The translations under genes were made by a program, and so were the position numbers. From NCBI RefSeq assembly GCF_014637795.1, contig NZ_BMFD01000012.1:4361-68360 (forward strand): a DNA stretch of 64,000 nucleotides, given 5' to 3'. Origin of the DNA: Belliella aquatica (GTDB lineage: Bacteria > Bacteroidota > Bacteroidia > Cytophagales > Cyclobacteriaceae). Positions 1-7,641 of the stretch are shown in pieces (the first letter of the stretch is position 1; every line of letters begins with the position of its first letter). Below the pieces are notes generated by a model. It had not been told where the DNA came from. It saw only the letters and a list, made by a program, of their open reading frames with translations, and did no database searches.

Positions 1-9
1 AAAGCAAAT

Positions 10-474
10 TCATTTTATGGAACTTCTAGCTGAATCTTTAACTTCTTCCCAAAAAAAAGATTTAGACTGACCAGCAAGGTGTCTTTCTCTTCTTTGATCC
101 ATAACTTTATAATCTTCTTCAGATAATCCATCAATTATATTTGAAGAATCTTCTAATAATACTTTAACATTTTGCAAAATACTTTCCTCATTTATATTTA
201 TAAGCATCTCAATTAATTCTAACTTTTCAGAATCAAAGTATGTGGATTTCAATTTTTTAAGTGAAGGACTCTTCTTGTACTCTGCTTGTCCTTCCGCCAA
301 AATTTCAATCCAATCAGCAACAGGCATTTCATCTAAAGTTTTGTAATCTCCTGAAGTTATTTGCGCATACAAAAATTCAGTCAACCTTGAAAGGCTGATG
401 TTTTGCTTAGATGCAAACTCCTTTGCTTTTTCAATGACTTTTTGGTCCAAAGAAAGTGTGATTTTTAAGTCCAT
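10..474 (-). CDS. DUF6364-like RHH antitoxin with extra C-terminal antitoxin-like segment
   Basis: The 154-residue product starts with a short beta strand and two helices (MDLKITLSLDQKVIEKAKEF, then SLSRLTEFL), the pattern of ribbon-helix-helix antitoxins of the DUF6364 type. Those are normally about 80 residues. The C-terminal half (about residues 85-154) looks like a second kind of antitoxin component seen in Bacteroidota, with an acidic helix, GLSEEDYKVMDQRR and a FWEEVK ending. By analogy it would bind DNA and neutralise a toxin. No toxin lies upstream inside the window; the gene ends 10 bp from the window edge, so a downstream toxin gene would be outside. The family call rests on pattern only. 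Confidence 0.7.
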   Translation of the reverse strand: MDLKITLSLDQKVIEKAKEFASKQNISLSRLTEFLYAQITSGDYKTLDEMPVADWIEILAEGQAEYKKSPSLKKLKSTYFDSEKLELIEMLININEESILQNVKVLLEDSSNIIDGLSEEDYKVMDQRRERHLAGQSKSFFWEEVKDSARSSIK

Positions 475-522
475 AAATTCCTATTTTTTATACGATAAAG
501 TTTAAAAGATTATACTTACAAA

Positions 523-1218
523 TCAAATATTACGCACAAATATACCTGATAATGAATTAATTATGAAGAATATAATACTGAATAATCTCTACACACAATC
601 CATTACTTTTTTTGCGCCCTTTGCACCTCCGCAAACTTTGCGAGCTTAAATTTTATTTCCCCCAATTCCTCTCCCCTGCCTCTATAGCAAGCTCCAATAT
701 ATTCTGTCTTGGTGGCAAAGGGCTAGTCGCAAAAGGAGTAAAAACACAAGGTGGATTATAAGCTTTATTGAAATCCAATATCACTATTCCATTTTCGTCA
801 GCTTTTTGTGTGTAGAGATACCGTCCACCTCCATACGTCTCAGCACCACTCGTCCCATCCGCAAAAATCAAATACAACTGATCCCCTTCTTCCAAAGCAT
901 CGATATTGTAAATCCTTCCTTCAAAACCAAAACTCAAATAACCAATCGCTTCTGCAGGATAGGTTTGTCCTAAAACATTAGAAATTGGTATTTCTTTGGC
1001 AGGTTCATAAGGGATAAATCGTGCTTCAAATCTCCATTCCATATTCACTGGAAACCTATCAATTCCCTGAAAGTCCTTAATAAGATCTGATTCCACATTT
1101 CTCAATCGCAAGCCCACTAAATCTGACCTCTGCAATACAGACATTCTATAAGTCTCAAAAAAAATTATAGGAGCAAAATCAAGTTCTGGGACTAAAATAA
1201 TTGGCTCAGTATTCAATT
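523..1218. repeat. Left direct repeat (DUF1684 3' region), pairs with 15962-16660
   Basis: About 0.7 kb matches 15962-16660 in the same orientation. The match starts in the shared non-coding stretch around 'aaatatta' and runs through the 3' part of the DUF1684 gene. Identity is uneven: a block around 1020-1152 is identical over more than 120 bases, whereas 661-830 differs at many third codon positions. Homology fades after about 1216. The two copies bound the Hsp70/J-like gene block. Confidence 0.85.
653..1216 (-). pseudogene. Truncated DUF1684 protein copy (C-terminal part)
   Basis: The open frame gives 187 residues. From TYRMSVLQRSDLVGLRLRN to the end it is nearly identical to residues of the intact DUF1684 lipoprotein at 16093-16998. 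The first ~20 residues still align weakly with the intact protein (DFAPIIFFETYRMS against DFSPTITYGTYRMS) and then similarity stops. The signal peptide, lipobox and roughly the first 115 residues are missing, so a functional lipoprotein is unlikely. Synonymous differences with little amino-acid change suggest the two copies diverged as functional genes, perhaps in different strains, before ending up in one genome. Confidence 0.8.
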
Positions 1219-1523
1219 ATAAAATTAAGTATGGCTAATAATTGAAACTCAAAATAAAATCTAACTTGAAATTAACTACATTCAAATATTTTTTTTTTAT
1301 TTGTATAAAGTCAAATAAAAAAAAGTATATCCGCTTAAATACAAGTAGCCAAACAAAATCGTGAATTTTAAAGCTTTTAATACCCTGAAAACTTATCGAC
1401 TTTTAACAATTTTGAGTGCGATAATTAGTGAAATTATCGGTTTCTAATATTACTCCGGATATTTCTATAAAAAAAAATACTAAAACACATCATTTCATTT
1501 CAATAAGAATCTTCTTTCTTTTT
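1219..1523. other. AT-rich leader upstream of J-like/SEL1 gene
   Basis: About 300 bases without a supported gene. It holds poly-A/T tracts and a perfect 8-bp inverted repeat (CGATAATT, 5-nt spacer, AATTATCG) at 1419-1439. The frame of the following gene is open upstream to a GTG at 1428, but that extension (residues of the type SIKKNTKTHHF) does not match the N-termini of the other four J-like proteins. No clear TAnnTTTG box was found. Confidence 0.5.
1419..1439. promoter_or_regulatory. Inverted repeat, possible operator
   Basis: CGATAATT at 1419-1426 and AATTATCG at 1432-1439 form a perfect palindrome with a 5-nt spacer, 85 bp before the chosen start at 1524. No T-run follows, so it is not a terminator. 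A dimeric regulator site is the simplest reading; this is inference. Confidence 0.35.
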
Positions 1524-4034
1524 ATGAACATTAAAAAAGCCCTTGAATTATTAGACCTTGAAGAAAATGCTTCAAAGCAGGAAATACGAAAAGCTTATCA
1601 GGAACTATACAATGACATGCAGGTCAGAATTACCAACGTTCCTGACAGTCTTAGGCAAAAATATATCGAAAGACTCAAGCAGATAGATGAAGCTTACCAA
1701 GTTTTAGGAGGGACTTTGGAAGATGATGTCTCCGATCTGCCAAGCACAGGGCCTATTGAAAATGAAAGTAGTTTAGAATCAAACCCTGCTGAAGTCACAA
1801 TATCTTCAGCAAAAGATTTACTAGGTATTCAAGGGGAATTCTTTCTGGAAGATTTGAAAAATATATACCAAGAAAGAAAAGCCGAACTGGAAGCTTCTAT
1901 GCAAGAAGCACCCTTGAAAAACATCAAAAAAGCTTATGAAAGTACCTTAAAAGAACTTGATCAATCTTACGCATTATTAAAACTTAATGCAAAGAAAAAA
2001 AATGAACCGAATGAGGATAAAAGCAAGGTTTCAGAGTTAAAACAGGCTTATGAGACCTTGGGAGTTTCCTTTGGGACTGAATATGATGAAGTAAAGAAAG
2101 CTTATCAAGAGAAACGCAAGGAACTGGTTTATATCATCAATAACAGGAAGGATGATTTTGCTAAAGCAGCTTCTAAAGAACTTACTTTACTTGAACAAAA
2201 CGTAAGTTTGATCATTCCCGATTTATCACATAAGGACAAATATCCTGAAAAAAATCAAGCAAAAGCAGCAGAAATAAAGAATGTCTATCCAACCAAAAAG
2301 AAAAATCTGCTTCCTGTTCTCTTGGGAGTCTCTGTACTCATATTGGTGGTGGTAGGATATTTATTTTTGAAAAGTGACGAATCCAAAATTGAGTCAATAG
2401 AAATAGTCAATGAGGCAGTCCCTGATAGTGACTTAGATTTGGCAGACACCATTACAGATATCAATTCCGAAGAAACTTCCACCTCCTCCACTACTCAAAT
2501 CACCCAAACAGCGGAAAGCTCTACTTCTTCATCGAGTAATAACGCCATAATTGTCCAAGCCATGCAGGCTTATAATAATCTCGATTACAAAAAAGCTATA
2601 GATCTTTTCCAGACCGCCGCCAGGCAAAACGTGGCAGAAGCCTACACTATGCTCGGGTTTACATATTATTGGGGTGACGGATGGGGTAGCGTCAATTACC
2701 AAAAAGGAAAGGAAAGCTTTGAAAAAGCCTTATCCTTAGGAGACTTAAAAGCCAATTATGGACTAGGCCTTCAATATAATTCGGGAAATGGGGTGACTAA
2801 AAACCCAAGAACTGCTCAAGATTTTTTTAGGAAGTCTTTTAATGCTGTACAGGAAAAGTCCAAACAAGGAGATGATTTTTGGATGCAGATACTCTCGGCT
2901 ATGTATAGAAATGGCTGGGGAGTCACCAAAAATCTAGAAGAGGGTATCAGATTACTAAAAATAGGCGATTCAAATCAAAATGCTCGTGCACAATTGAATT
3001 TGGGATATGCTTATCACTATGGTGAAGGAGTACTTCAGAACCATCAAGAAGCTGTCCGACTATACCGTTTAGCTGCCAATAAAGGTCAGGCCGTTGCAGA
3101 ATTCAATTTAGGGGTTATGTATAGAGATGGCACTGGTGTATCAAAGGACGATAGAGAAGCATATAATTGGTTCCTCAAATCTGCTCAAAAAGGATTTTCT
3201 AATGCCCAAAATGAAATAGGCAGGTTCTATGAAAATGGCTGGCATGTCAGTAAGAATGAAAACGAGGCTTTTAATTGGTATAAAAAAGCTGCTGCTCAAA
3301 ATAGCCAATATGGACTGTTTAATCTAGGGAGATTTTATTTCAATGGTATTGCAATTACACGGAATGATGAAGAAGCCTATAAATACTTCAAAAGTGCTGC
3401 AGATAGAGGACATACTGGCTCCATGAGTTTTATAGGAGCCATGTATGATTATGGATTCTTCTTAGAATCTAATTGGGAGAAAGCTTTTGAATTTTATAAA
3501 AAAGGAGAAGAATCTGGATATTATTTACGCCAATTGGGAGAAATGTATTTTTTTGGCGTCGGTGGCGCTCCCAAAAACGAGATTTTGGCCATGGAATACT
3601 TCAAAAAATCTAATGACAATTGGTCAAAAGTCTATATGGAAGTCATCCCAAAATTGGGCAAGGAAAAATATTTTGAAGCAAGTAATAACAGTGGGGATAA
3701 AATTTCACTTACCACTTCGTTTTCCAGTCCAGTAGTCATGGGGAAATTAGGCAACAACTGGACAGAAAAAGTTAGCCTTAGTTTCAACGCTGCCTCAAGG
3801 GCAAGGGTATGGCCAATCGGAAATGCTAATAGCGGAGGAGAAAACCCCAAAGATGAAATTATTTACAGCAACTATAGTTCTAGTGAAGAATTTACCTCCA
3901 ATACTGAAAAGCTGGTAAGTGTATCATCTAAAACTCCACGGAGGACTATAGGCTACTATTATGTGACTGCCACTTTCAATACCGGTGATGTCCAATTAAA
4001 AATCCCGATGGCATTTGCATGGAAACCAGAATAG
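1524..4034 (+). CDS. Membrane protein: three HPD-less J-like modules, TM, SEL1 repeats, beta-rich tail
   Basis: I choose ATG 1524 because MNIKKALELLDLEENASKQE matches the N-termini of the sibling genes (MNEQKALELLDLEPGAS at 14400); upstream codons do not. The 836-residue product has three J-like modules at about 1-70, 94-160 and 170-235. Each keeps the helix II/III layout (EIRKAYQELY, then LKQIDEAYQVL), but the HPD tripeptide that stimulates Hsp70 is absent. A TKKK stretch precedes one TM segment (about 261-282), implying N-inside. After a Ser/Thr-rich linker come roughly eight SEL1-type repeats (about 342-715; e.g. NLGVMYRDGTGVSKDDREA), then about 115 residues of likely beta structure. SEL1 repeats usually bind partner proteins. 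The payload should lie outside the cytoplasmic membrane. Exact function unknown. Confidence 0.85.
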   Translation: MNIKKALELLDLEENASKQEIRKAYQELYNDMQVRITNVPDSLRQKYIERLKQIDEAYQVLGGTLEDDVSDLPSTGPIENESSLESNPAEVTISSAKDLLGIQGEFFLEDLKNIYQERKAELEASMQEAPLKNIKKAYESTLKELDQSYALLKLNAKKKNEPNEDKSKVSELKQAYETLGVSFGTEYDEVKKAYQEKRKELVYIINNRKDDFAKAASKELTLLEQNVSLIIPDLSHKDKYPEKNQAKAAEIKNVYPTKKKNLLPVLLGVSVLILVVVGYLFLKSDESKIESIEIVNEAVPDSDLDLADTITDINSEETSTSSTTQITQTAESSTSSSSNNAIIVQAMQAYNNLDYKKAIDLFQTAARQNVAEAYTMLGFTYYWGDGWGSVNYQKGKESFEKALSLGDLKANYGLGLQYNSGNGVTKNPRTAQDFFRKSFNAVQEKSKQGDDFWMQILSAMYRNGWGVTKNLEEGIRLLKIGDSNQNARAQLNLGYAYHYGEGVLQNHQEAVRLYRLAANKGQAVAEFNLGVMYRDGTGVSKDDREAYNWFLKSAQKGFSNAQNEIGRFYENGWHVSKNENEAFNWYKKAAAQNSQYGLFNLGRFYFNGIAITRNDEEAYKYFKSAADRGHTGSMSFIGAMYDYGFFLESNWEKAFEFYKKGEESGYYLRQLGEMYFFGVGGAPKNEILAMEYFKKSNDNWSKVYMEVIPKLGKEKYFEASNNSGDKISLTTSFSSPVVMGKLGNNWTEKVSLSFNAASRARVWPIGNANSGGENPKDEIIYSNYSSSEEFTSNTEKLVSVSSKTPRRTIGYYYVTATFNTGDVQLKIPMAFAWKPE

Positions 4035-4037
4035 AAG

Positions 4038-4353
4038 ATAAAGAATTGGTTCCCTATTAATATCCAATATTTATTATTATCGAGCCCTTGAAAAGCTGCG
4101 GATATTGGGTCGATGGCAAAATAGCGATTATGAATTAATCAAATGCATAAATCAATTAGAACCAATCCCTTAAAGCTAAATAGTTCAAATATTAATATAT
4201 CTAAACTGAATAGCAAATGCCTGAAAATTAATTTGGTACATATATTATAAAATTTATATATTACTTGATATTTAACAGATAATAATCAAGTATTACCTGA
4301 ATTAAACTTAAACTGAAAAGTTTTTGACAATTATTCACTAACCCCATCTTGTA
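4038..4353. other. Intergenic region with nested inverted repeats
   Basis: No gene is supported in these ~315 bases. ATTGGTTC (4045-4052) pairs with GAACCAAT (4159-4166), and inside it CCAATAT (4064-4070) pairs with ATATTGG (4102-4108). The remainder up to 4353 is very AT-rich and presumably holds the promoter of the small gene at 4354, but I see no exact TAnnTTTG box. Confidence 0.4.
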
Positions 4354-4680
4354 ATGGACAATAAAATGACTGAGAAAAAAGCAAAGGGAACCTTTAAAAA
4401 AGAAAACCTAGGTACTACTATTGGGGCAGCAGTAGTAGGTGGTGCTGCAACTGCCGTAGCCAACAAACTTTTCGGCAATGATATGTCAGGCGAAGGTACC
4501 GAAGGTACTATACTAGAAGAAGAGATCTTACCTCAAAATACAGCTCCCGGAGTAGTGAGCGCCACAGGTACACCTGTTACAACAGTGGAATCCAAAGATC
4601 AAAATATTGATTTAAGTTCTTACATGACTTCAGTGTTACAAAAAGCAAACATTCTCAACTCAACCATACAAAATTTATAA
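4354..4680 (+). CDS. Small protein with glycine/alanine-rich hydrophobic segment
   Basis: 108 residues. A basic N-terminus (KKAKGTFKKEN) is followed by TTIGAAVVGGAATAVANKLF (residues ~20-40), a glycine-zipper-like stretch able to insert into or pack within a membrane. The rest is polar, acidic and Thr/Val-rich, ending in a short amphipathic helix (SSYMTSVLQKANIL). An alternative start is ATG 4366 (MTEKK). The stop lies 6 bp before the fibre-like gene at 4687, so the two are likely co-transcribed and may act together. I do not recognise a named family. Confidence 0.7.
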   Translation: MDNKMTEKKAKGTFKKENLGTTIGAAVVGGAATAVANKLFGNDMSGEGTEGTILEEEILPQNTAPGVVSATGTPVTTVESKDQNIDLSSYMTSVLQKANILNSTIQNL

Positions 4681-4686
4681 TCAATT

Positions 4687-5748
4687 ATGGAATCACCTCA
4701 GGAACTTTTAGCTATCGCAGCAGAGCTCGATAGTGCTTTGACTACACTTAACTCAAAAGTGTTTGACATTCAATCTTTGTACCAAGAAATTGAAACTAAC
4801 AAACAACAAATTCTTGCTTTAACAGAAGAACTGAATGGCTACAGAGACGAAGTGGTCTCTTTGAAAAATGAAATTGCTGAATTCCGAAATCAGACCGAAA
4901 CTTTCCATAGCGAAAGTGAATCTATGAGAACGGAAATTGAAGGGTTTAGGGAAACAGCTCAAGAACAGTTAGAAATTACAACTGAACACCAAAATAACGC
5001 GCTCGAATCCTTAGGATTAACAAGAGAACATGAAACCAATGCTCTAGAAGCTTTGAATATCACAAAAGAGCATGAAAATAATGCATTGGAATCACTTAAC
5101 TTGACCAAGGAGCACGAAGCAAATACATTGGAATCCCTCAATATTACCAAAGAACACGAGGCCAATGCTTTAGAGTCTTTAAATATCACCAAGGAGCATG
5201 AAAATAATGCCATGGAGTCTTTGAACACAACGAGAGAGCATGAAAATGCTGCATTGGAATCACTCAACATTACTAAGGAACATGAAAACAGTGCTTTTGA
5301 ATCATTGAATACAACGAAAGAGCATGAAAATAATGCACTGACATCTTTAAATTCGACGAAAGAGCATGAAAACGGCGCATTAGAGTCCTTGAATACAACA
5401 AAGGAGCACGAAAATTCCGCACTGGAATCGCTGAATATTACCAAAGAACATGAAAACAATGCTTCTGAATCTTTGAATACAACAAAAGAGCATGAAAATA
5501 ATGCCAGCGAAGCACTCAACACGACCAAAGAACATGAAAGCAATGCCGCAGAGGCTCTAAAGCAAACAGAAGATCATGCTTCCAAAGCAGAAAGCGCGAT
5601 GAGCAATGCAGAAAGTTCAGAAAGTTCTGCTGATAGTGCTGCAAGTCAAGCAGAAAGCGCCGCTAGCAGAGCAGAAAGTGCTGCTAGTGATGCAGAAGCT
5701 GCCGCCTCAAGAGCGAACTCTGCTGGAGGGGGATTTAGTTCTTGGTAA
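4687..5748 (+). CDS. Fibre-like coiled-coil protein with fourteen 14-residue repeats
   Basis: 353 residues. The first ~100 form ordinary coiled coil (heptads around LNGYRDEVVSLKNEIAEFRN). Residues ~105-300 are fourteen tandem 14-residue units of the form ALESLNITKEHENN (two heptads each). Residues ~301-345 are seven-residue units such as AESAASR, and the end is GGGFSSW. Long uniform heptad and double-heptad arrays are typical of trimeric stalks and fibres, for example phage tail-fibre necks. There is no signal peptide or TM, so location is unclear. The gene directly follows the glycine-rich small protein and is closed by a terminator at 5824-5864. Function unknown; a spacer or scaffold role is inference. 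Confidence 0.8.
   Translation: MESPQELLAIAAELDSALTTLNSKVFDIQSLYQEIETNKQQILALTEELNGYRDEVVSLKNEIAEFRNQTETFHSESESMRTEIEGFRETAQEQLEITTEHQNNALESLGLTREHETNALEALNITKEHENNALESLNLTKEHEANTLESLNITKEHEANALESLNITKEHENNAMESLNTTREHENAALESLNITKEHENSAFESLNTTKEHENNALTSLNSTKEHENGALESLNTTKEHENSALESLNITKEHENNASESLNTTKEHENNASEALNTTKEHESNAAEALKQTEDHASKAESAMSNAESSESSADSAASQAESAASRAESAASDAEAAASRANSAGGGFSSW
4999..5586 (+). repeat. In-frame tandem repeat, 14 x 42 bp
   Basis: Fourteen 42-bp units encode 14-residue blocks with a nearly fixed protein sequence (consensus ALESLNxTKEHENN). Third codon positions vary widely between units, so the array is much more uniform in protein than in DNA. The last unit (AAEALKQTEDHASK) is the most diverged. 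Confidence 0.95.
5587..5730 (+). repeat. In-frame Ala/Ser heptad repeats
   Basis: Seven-residue units (AESAMSN, AESSESS, ADSAASQ, AESAASR, AESAASD, AEAAASR, ANSAGGG) encoded by 21-bp periods follow the 42-bp array and probably continue the same coiled-coil stalk. Confidence 0.85.
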
Positions 5749-5823
5749 TTCAGAGCTTATCCAGAAATAAATTTAATTAAATATACATTTCGGATATTCC
5801 GCCTTTTTATAAATTGTCAATAA

Positions 5824-5864
5824 AAAATACCCTTGTTCGGCTTTTGTGCCAATAAGGGTATTTT
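5824..5864 (+). terminator. Rho-independent terminator after fibre-like gene
   Basis: AAAATACCCTT (5824-5834) pairs with AAGGGTATTTT (5854-5864); the loop can form a further GGC/GCC stem. The T-rich arm supplies the U-run. It separates the fibre-like gene from the 5965 gene. Confidence 0.75.
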
Positions 5865-5907
5865 AATATTTCCTTCATTGATTTACTCACCCGAACTGAA
5901 CAAAAAA

Positions 5908-5932
5908 TTGATCACATTAAGCGAGTGATCAA
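5908..5932. promoter_or_regulatory. Perfect inverted repeat upstream of the 557-aa gene, likely operator
   Basis: TTGATCAC (5908-5915), 9-nt spacer, GTGATCAA (5925-5932). It sits 32 bp before ATG 5965 and directly before ATAGTTTG (5934-5941), a one-mismatch version of the TAnnTTTG -7 box. There is no T-run, so an operator controlling the gene pair 5965/7642 is more likely than a terminator. Confidence 0.45.
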
Positions 5933-5964
5933 GATAGTTTGATTTTAGCTAGCGTCTCCATCAT

Positions 5965-7638
5965 ATGCATGTTTCCAAAATAAAAAATGCACTCAAGGAC
6001 ATTGAAAGGATTGCTGAATTTTCTCTAGAACCAGGAACTTTAGTCCACTTGTCTGAATCACTAAGAAAAATTGAAAACAGTATTTCGTCTGAAAACATCA
6101 AGATGGATATTCTTTTTCTTGGTCAAAATGATGATTTGGAAATGATCCTTCCACAGGAATTTCATGATCTATGGAAAGAAAACCATATGGTAGGATTATC
6201 AGAAGGTCCATTTTCTATACGTGTTTTTGGTCCTTCCAAATTTCCGATAGTCAAGATAGATGAGTTGCATCCTGTTATCAAAGTAATTTATCTGAATGAT
6301 TCTGAAATTGAAAAAGAGGAATTAAAATATTTCGTAGACCGGTTTTCAAAAAACACCGCTTTTCTATACTTTATTTTGGGTCCAAAAATTGAAAAAATAA
6401 ACCCACAGGAATTCAGTTTAGAGAAAATCTGGAAAGTTCTGCGTCAATCTTCCGAAGAATTCAACAACATTGTAACATTTACCAAACAAATACCTGAGCC
6501 TTACAAGAAAGTTTCGGCGTTCATCAGTGGCGTTTTTGGTCTAAAGAAATTATCTGAATTCTTAGAAATACAAATGCAGAATGAGCAAAAAGAGATAGAT
6601 GCAAAAAAAATTGCGGTTAGTAAGGAACTAGAAACCAATAAAAAATCTGCCAATTCCAAGTCTGGACAGGAAGTATTTCAACAGATTAAGAACAACCTCA
6701 GTAAAAGTGCCTCCGAATTTGAAAAGGGAATTGGGGAGCGTTTTGGGAAAATCACCAAAATACAAGATGGCTCTTTATTTTTTAATGTAGAACAGGAAAT
6801 TGCTTTGCTCAAAGAATTAGAAGAAGTAGAAGTGGATGGAGAAATTATGTTAAGGCTTCCCAAATCAGTAAATCAACTTTTCGAATGGATGGAGCAGCAA
6901 TTGAAAGACCACCTAAGTAATGATGTTATTTCTATGAATGATTTCTTATCTGCTTCTATTGAAGAGGTCCAAGAACTATTGGAGAAAACTGGTGTACAGG
7001 CTGCAAATATCCAGACTGAATACTATGACAAAAGTAAAATCCAACCCCTCTTGGACCATAGTATTAGGATGGAAAAGGATTTTGAAGCCAAAGGAGTAAG
7101 CAAAAATTTTAATAGTTTATTCAGCGCCATCAGGCAACCTGTTTTCATGGTAATGTCAATTTTGATGATCGCAGGTTTTGCTGGATTTAACCAGGAGGTA
7201 CAGCTCGTTAAAGACAACTTTAACATTTTAATTGTTGTTTTGCTTGGCTTTGGAACATATCAGGCCTTTCAAAATATTTCCACTGAAAAAAGAAGAAAAA
7301 TGACAGAGGAAACAAAAAAAGCCAAGCAACACCTATCTACAGAAATTAAAAGAATCCTATCTACTGTGGAAAGAGAATGGAAGCAACCCTATAATGATTT
7401 TCTAAAGAAACAGATCCGCGATATTATTGACAATTGCGAAACAGTACTTAAAAATTACAGTCAGAGAACATCGCAGGAGATCAATGACAAAAACCTACTC
7501 ACACAAAGAAAAATGCTCAATATCAATAATCAGGAAAAACAATTTCAGAATGGTCTGAGGGAAAAACAGAATTTTGATAATAAACTCAATAACCTGATGG
7601 CAGAAACAAAAATTGAATTCCAAAAATTGACTCAGTAA
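5965..7638 (+). CDS. Two-TM coiled-coil protein, possibly a degenerate dynamin-like pseudo-GTPase
   Basis: 557 residues. The N-terminal ~180 residues show alternating strands and helices (MDILFLGQNDD; HPVIKVIYLND; NTAFLYFILGPKIEKI) in the order of a G domain, but there is no GxxxxGKS/T P-loop and no NKxD. Residues ~200-235 and ~445-550 are coiled coil. A hairpin of two TM segments lies at about 392-410 and 420-437. This layout (G-like domain, helices, central hydrophobic hairpin, helices) resembles bacterial dynamin-like proteins; loss of the nucleotide motifs would make it a pseudo-enzyme. The stop is 3 bp before the Hsp70 gene, so the two are almost surely co-transcribed. The fold assignment is low-confidence inference. 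Confidence 0.75.
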   Translation: MHVSKIKNALKDIERIAEFSLEPGTLVHLSESLRKIENSISSENIKMDILFLGQNDDLEMILPQEFHDLWKENHMVGLSEGPFSIRVFGPSKFPIVKIDELHPVIKVIYLNDSEIEKEELKYFVDRFSKNTAFLYFILGPKIEKINPQEFSLEKIWKVLRQSSEEFNNIVTFTKQIPEPYKKVSAFISGVFGLKKLSEFLEIQMQNEQKEIDAKKIAVSKELETNKKSANSKSGQEVFQQIKNNLSKSASEFEKGIGERFGKITKIQDGSLFFNVEQEIALLKELEEVEVDGEIMLRLPKSVNQLFEWMEQQLKDHLSNDVISMNDFLSASIEEVQELLEKTGVQAANIQTEYYDKSKIQPLLDHSIRMEKDFEAKGVSKNFNSLFSAIRQPVFMVMSILMIAGFAGFNQEVQLVKDNFNILIVVLLGFGTYQAFQNISTEKRRKMTEETKKAKQHLSTEIKRILSTVEREWKQPYNDFLKKQIRDIIDNCETVLKNYSQRTSQEINDKNLLTQRKMLNINNQEKQFQNGLREKQNFDNKLNNLMAETKIEFQKLTQ

Positions 7639-7641
7639 GAA

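Noticed and set aside
1428-1523. Extended N-terminus of the J-like/SEL1 protein from GTG 1428
   Set aside because: The extension has no match in sibling proteins and overlaps the palindrome; ATG 1524 aligns with all sibling starts.
4959-5543. 194-residue open frame on the minus strand
   Set aside because: It is the antisense of the 42-bp repeat array; its Ser/Cys-rich periodic sequence simply mirrors the real protein.
4999-5586. CRISPR-like regular repeat
   Set aside because: The 42-bp units are contiguous, in frame and without spacers; they code for a repeat protein.
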